NCBI GenBank assembly: GCA_958427375.1
Contig: CAUABY010000159.1
Location: 1 to 5,112, forward strand
DNA: 5,112 bases
Direction of reading: 5' to 3'
Origin: an uncultured Eubacteriales bacterium
GTDB taxonomy: Bacteria > Bacillota > Clostridia > Oscillospirales > Oscillospiraceae
A program made the position numbers and the translations under genes. Under the pieces are notes generated by a model. That model was not told where the DNA came from. It worked only from the letters and a program-made list of their open reading frames with translations, and did not search any database. Position 1 is the first letter of the stretch; each line of letters starts with the position of its first letter. Of this stretch, positions 5,082-5,112 are shown piece after piece.

Positions 5082-5112
5082 AAATAAGAGAACCCCCCTG
5101 CAAGCTGAAAAG

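Noticed and set aside
5045..5112. A 21-codon minus-strand tail (FQLAGGFSYFSIVF...) ending at 5045
   Set aside because: It is too short to judge, and it competes with another open minus-strand frame over the same bases.
1..5112. CRISPR array, tRNA, rRNA or transposase gene
   Set aside because: I saw no regularly spaced direct repeats, no tRNA-like cloverleaf or rRNA sequence, and no transposase or integrase motif in any frame.

Overview
The window looks like the chromosome of a Gram-positive, low-to-mid GC anaerobe, most likely a Clostridia member of the Oscillospiraceae/Ruminococcaceae kind. Supporting signs are AT-rich intergenic DNA beside GC-richer genes, strong AAGGAG/GGAGG ribosome sites, extended -10 promoters (TGnTAAAAT), a lipobox lipoprotein with a Pro/Thr/Glu-rich tether, and a solute-binding-protein C-terminus of a kind common in gut Clostridia. 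The genus cannot be fixed from this sequence.

Layout. Positions 1-42 hold an imperfect hairpin whose parent gene lies outside the window. A minus-strand glyceraldehyde-3-phosphate dehydrogenase gene (110-1135) follows, with a clear intrinsic terminator at 57-89 and a candidate extended -10 promoter at 1224-1253. The AT-rich divergent region 1136-1403 carries promoters for both directions. On the plus strand comes a soluble PAS / histidine-kinase-like protein (1404-2495), closed by a hairpin at 2498-2528. A structured leader (2530-2683) with a 42-nt stem-loop leads into a large lipoprotein gene (2684-4921). This ends in a long hairpin terminator (4926-4990), followed by a second hairpin and a further inverted repeat up to the right edge.

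How the genes fit together. GAPDH is a central glycolytic housekeeping gene and seems unrelated to its neighbours apart from sharing the divergent promoter region. The kinase-like protein and the lipoprotein point the same way but are separated by a hairpin and an unusual leader, so they are probably separate transcription units. No ABC permease, ATPase or response regulator is visible to partner either of them.

Points most worth a second look are: (1) a kinase-like protein with intact ATP-binding boxes but Tyr where the phosphoacceptor His should be; (2) a lipoprotein that appears to join a propeller-like N-terminal half to a solute-binding C-terminal half; (3) the 42-nt leader stem-loop in front of that lipoprotein; (4) a GAPDH with Ala at the usual NAD-specificity Asp. 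I do not see a clear new multi-gene system in this window.
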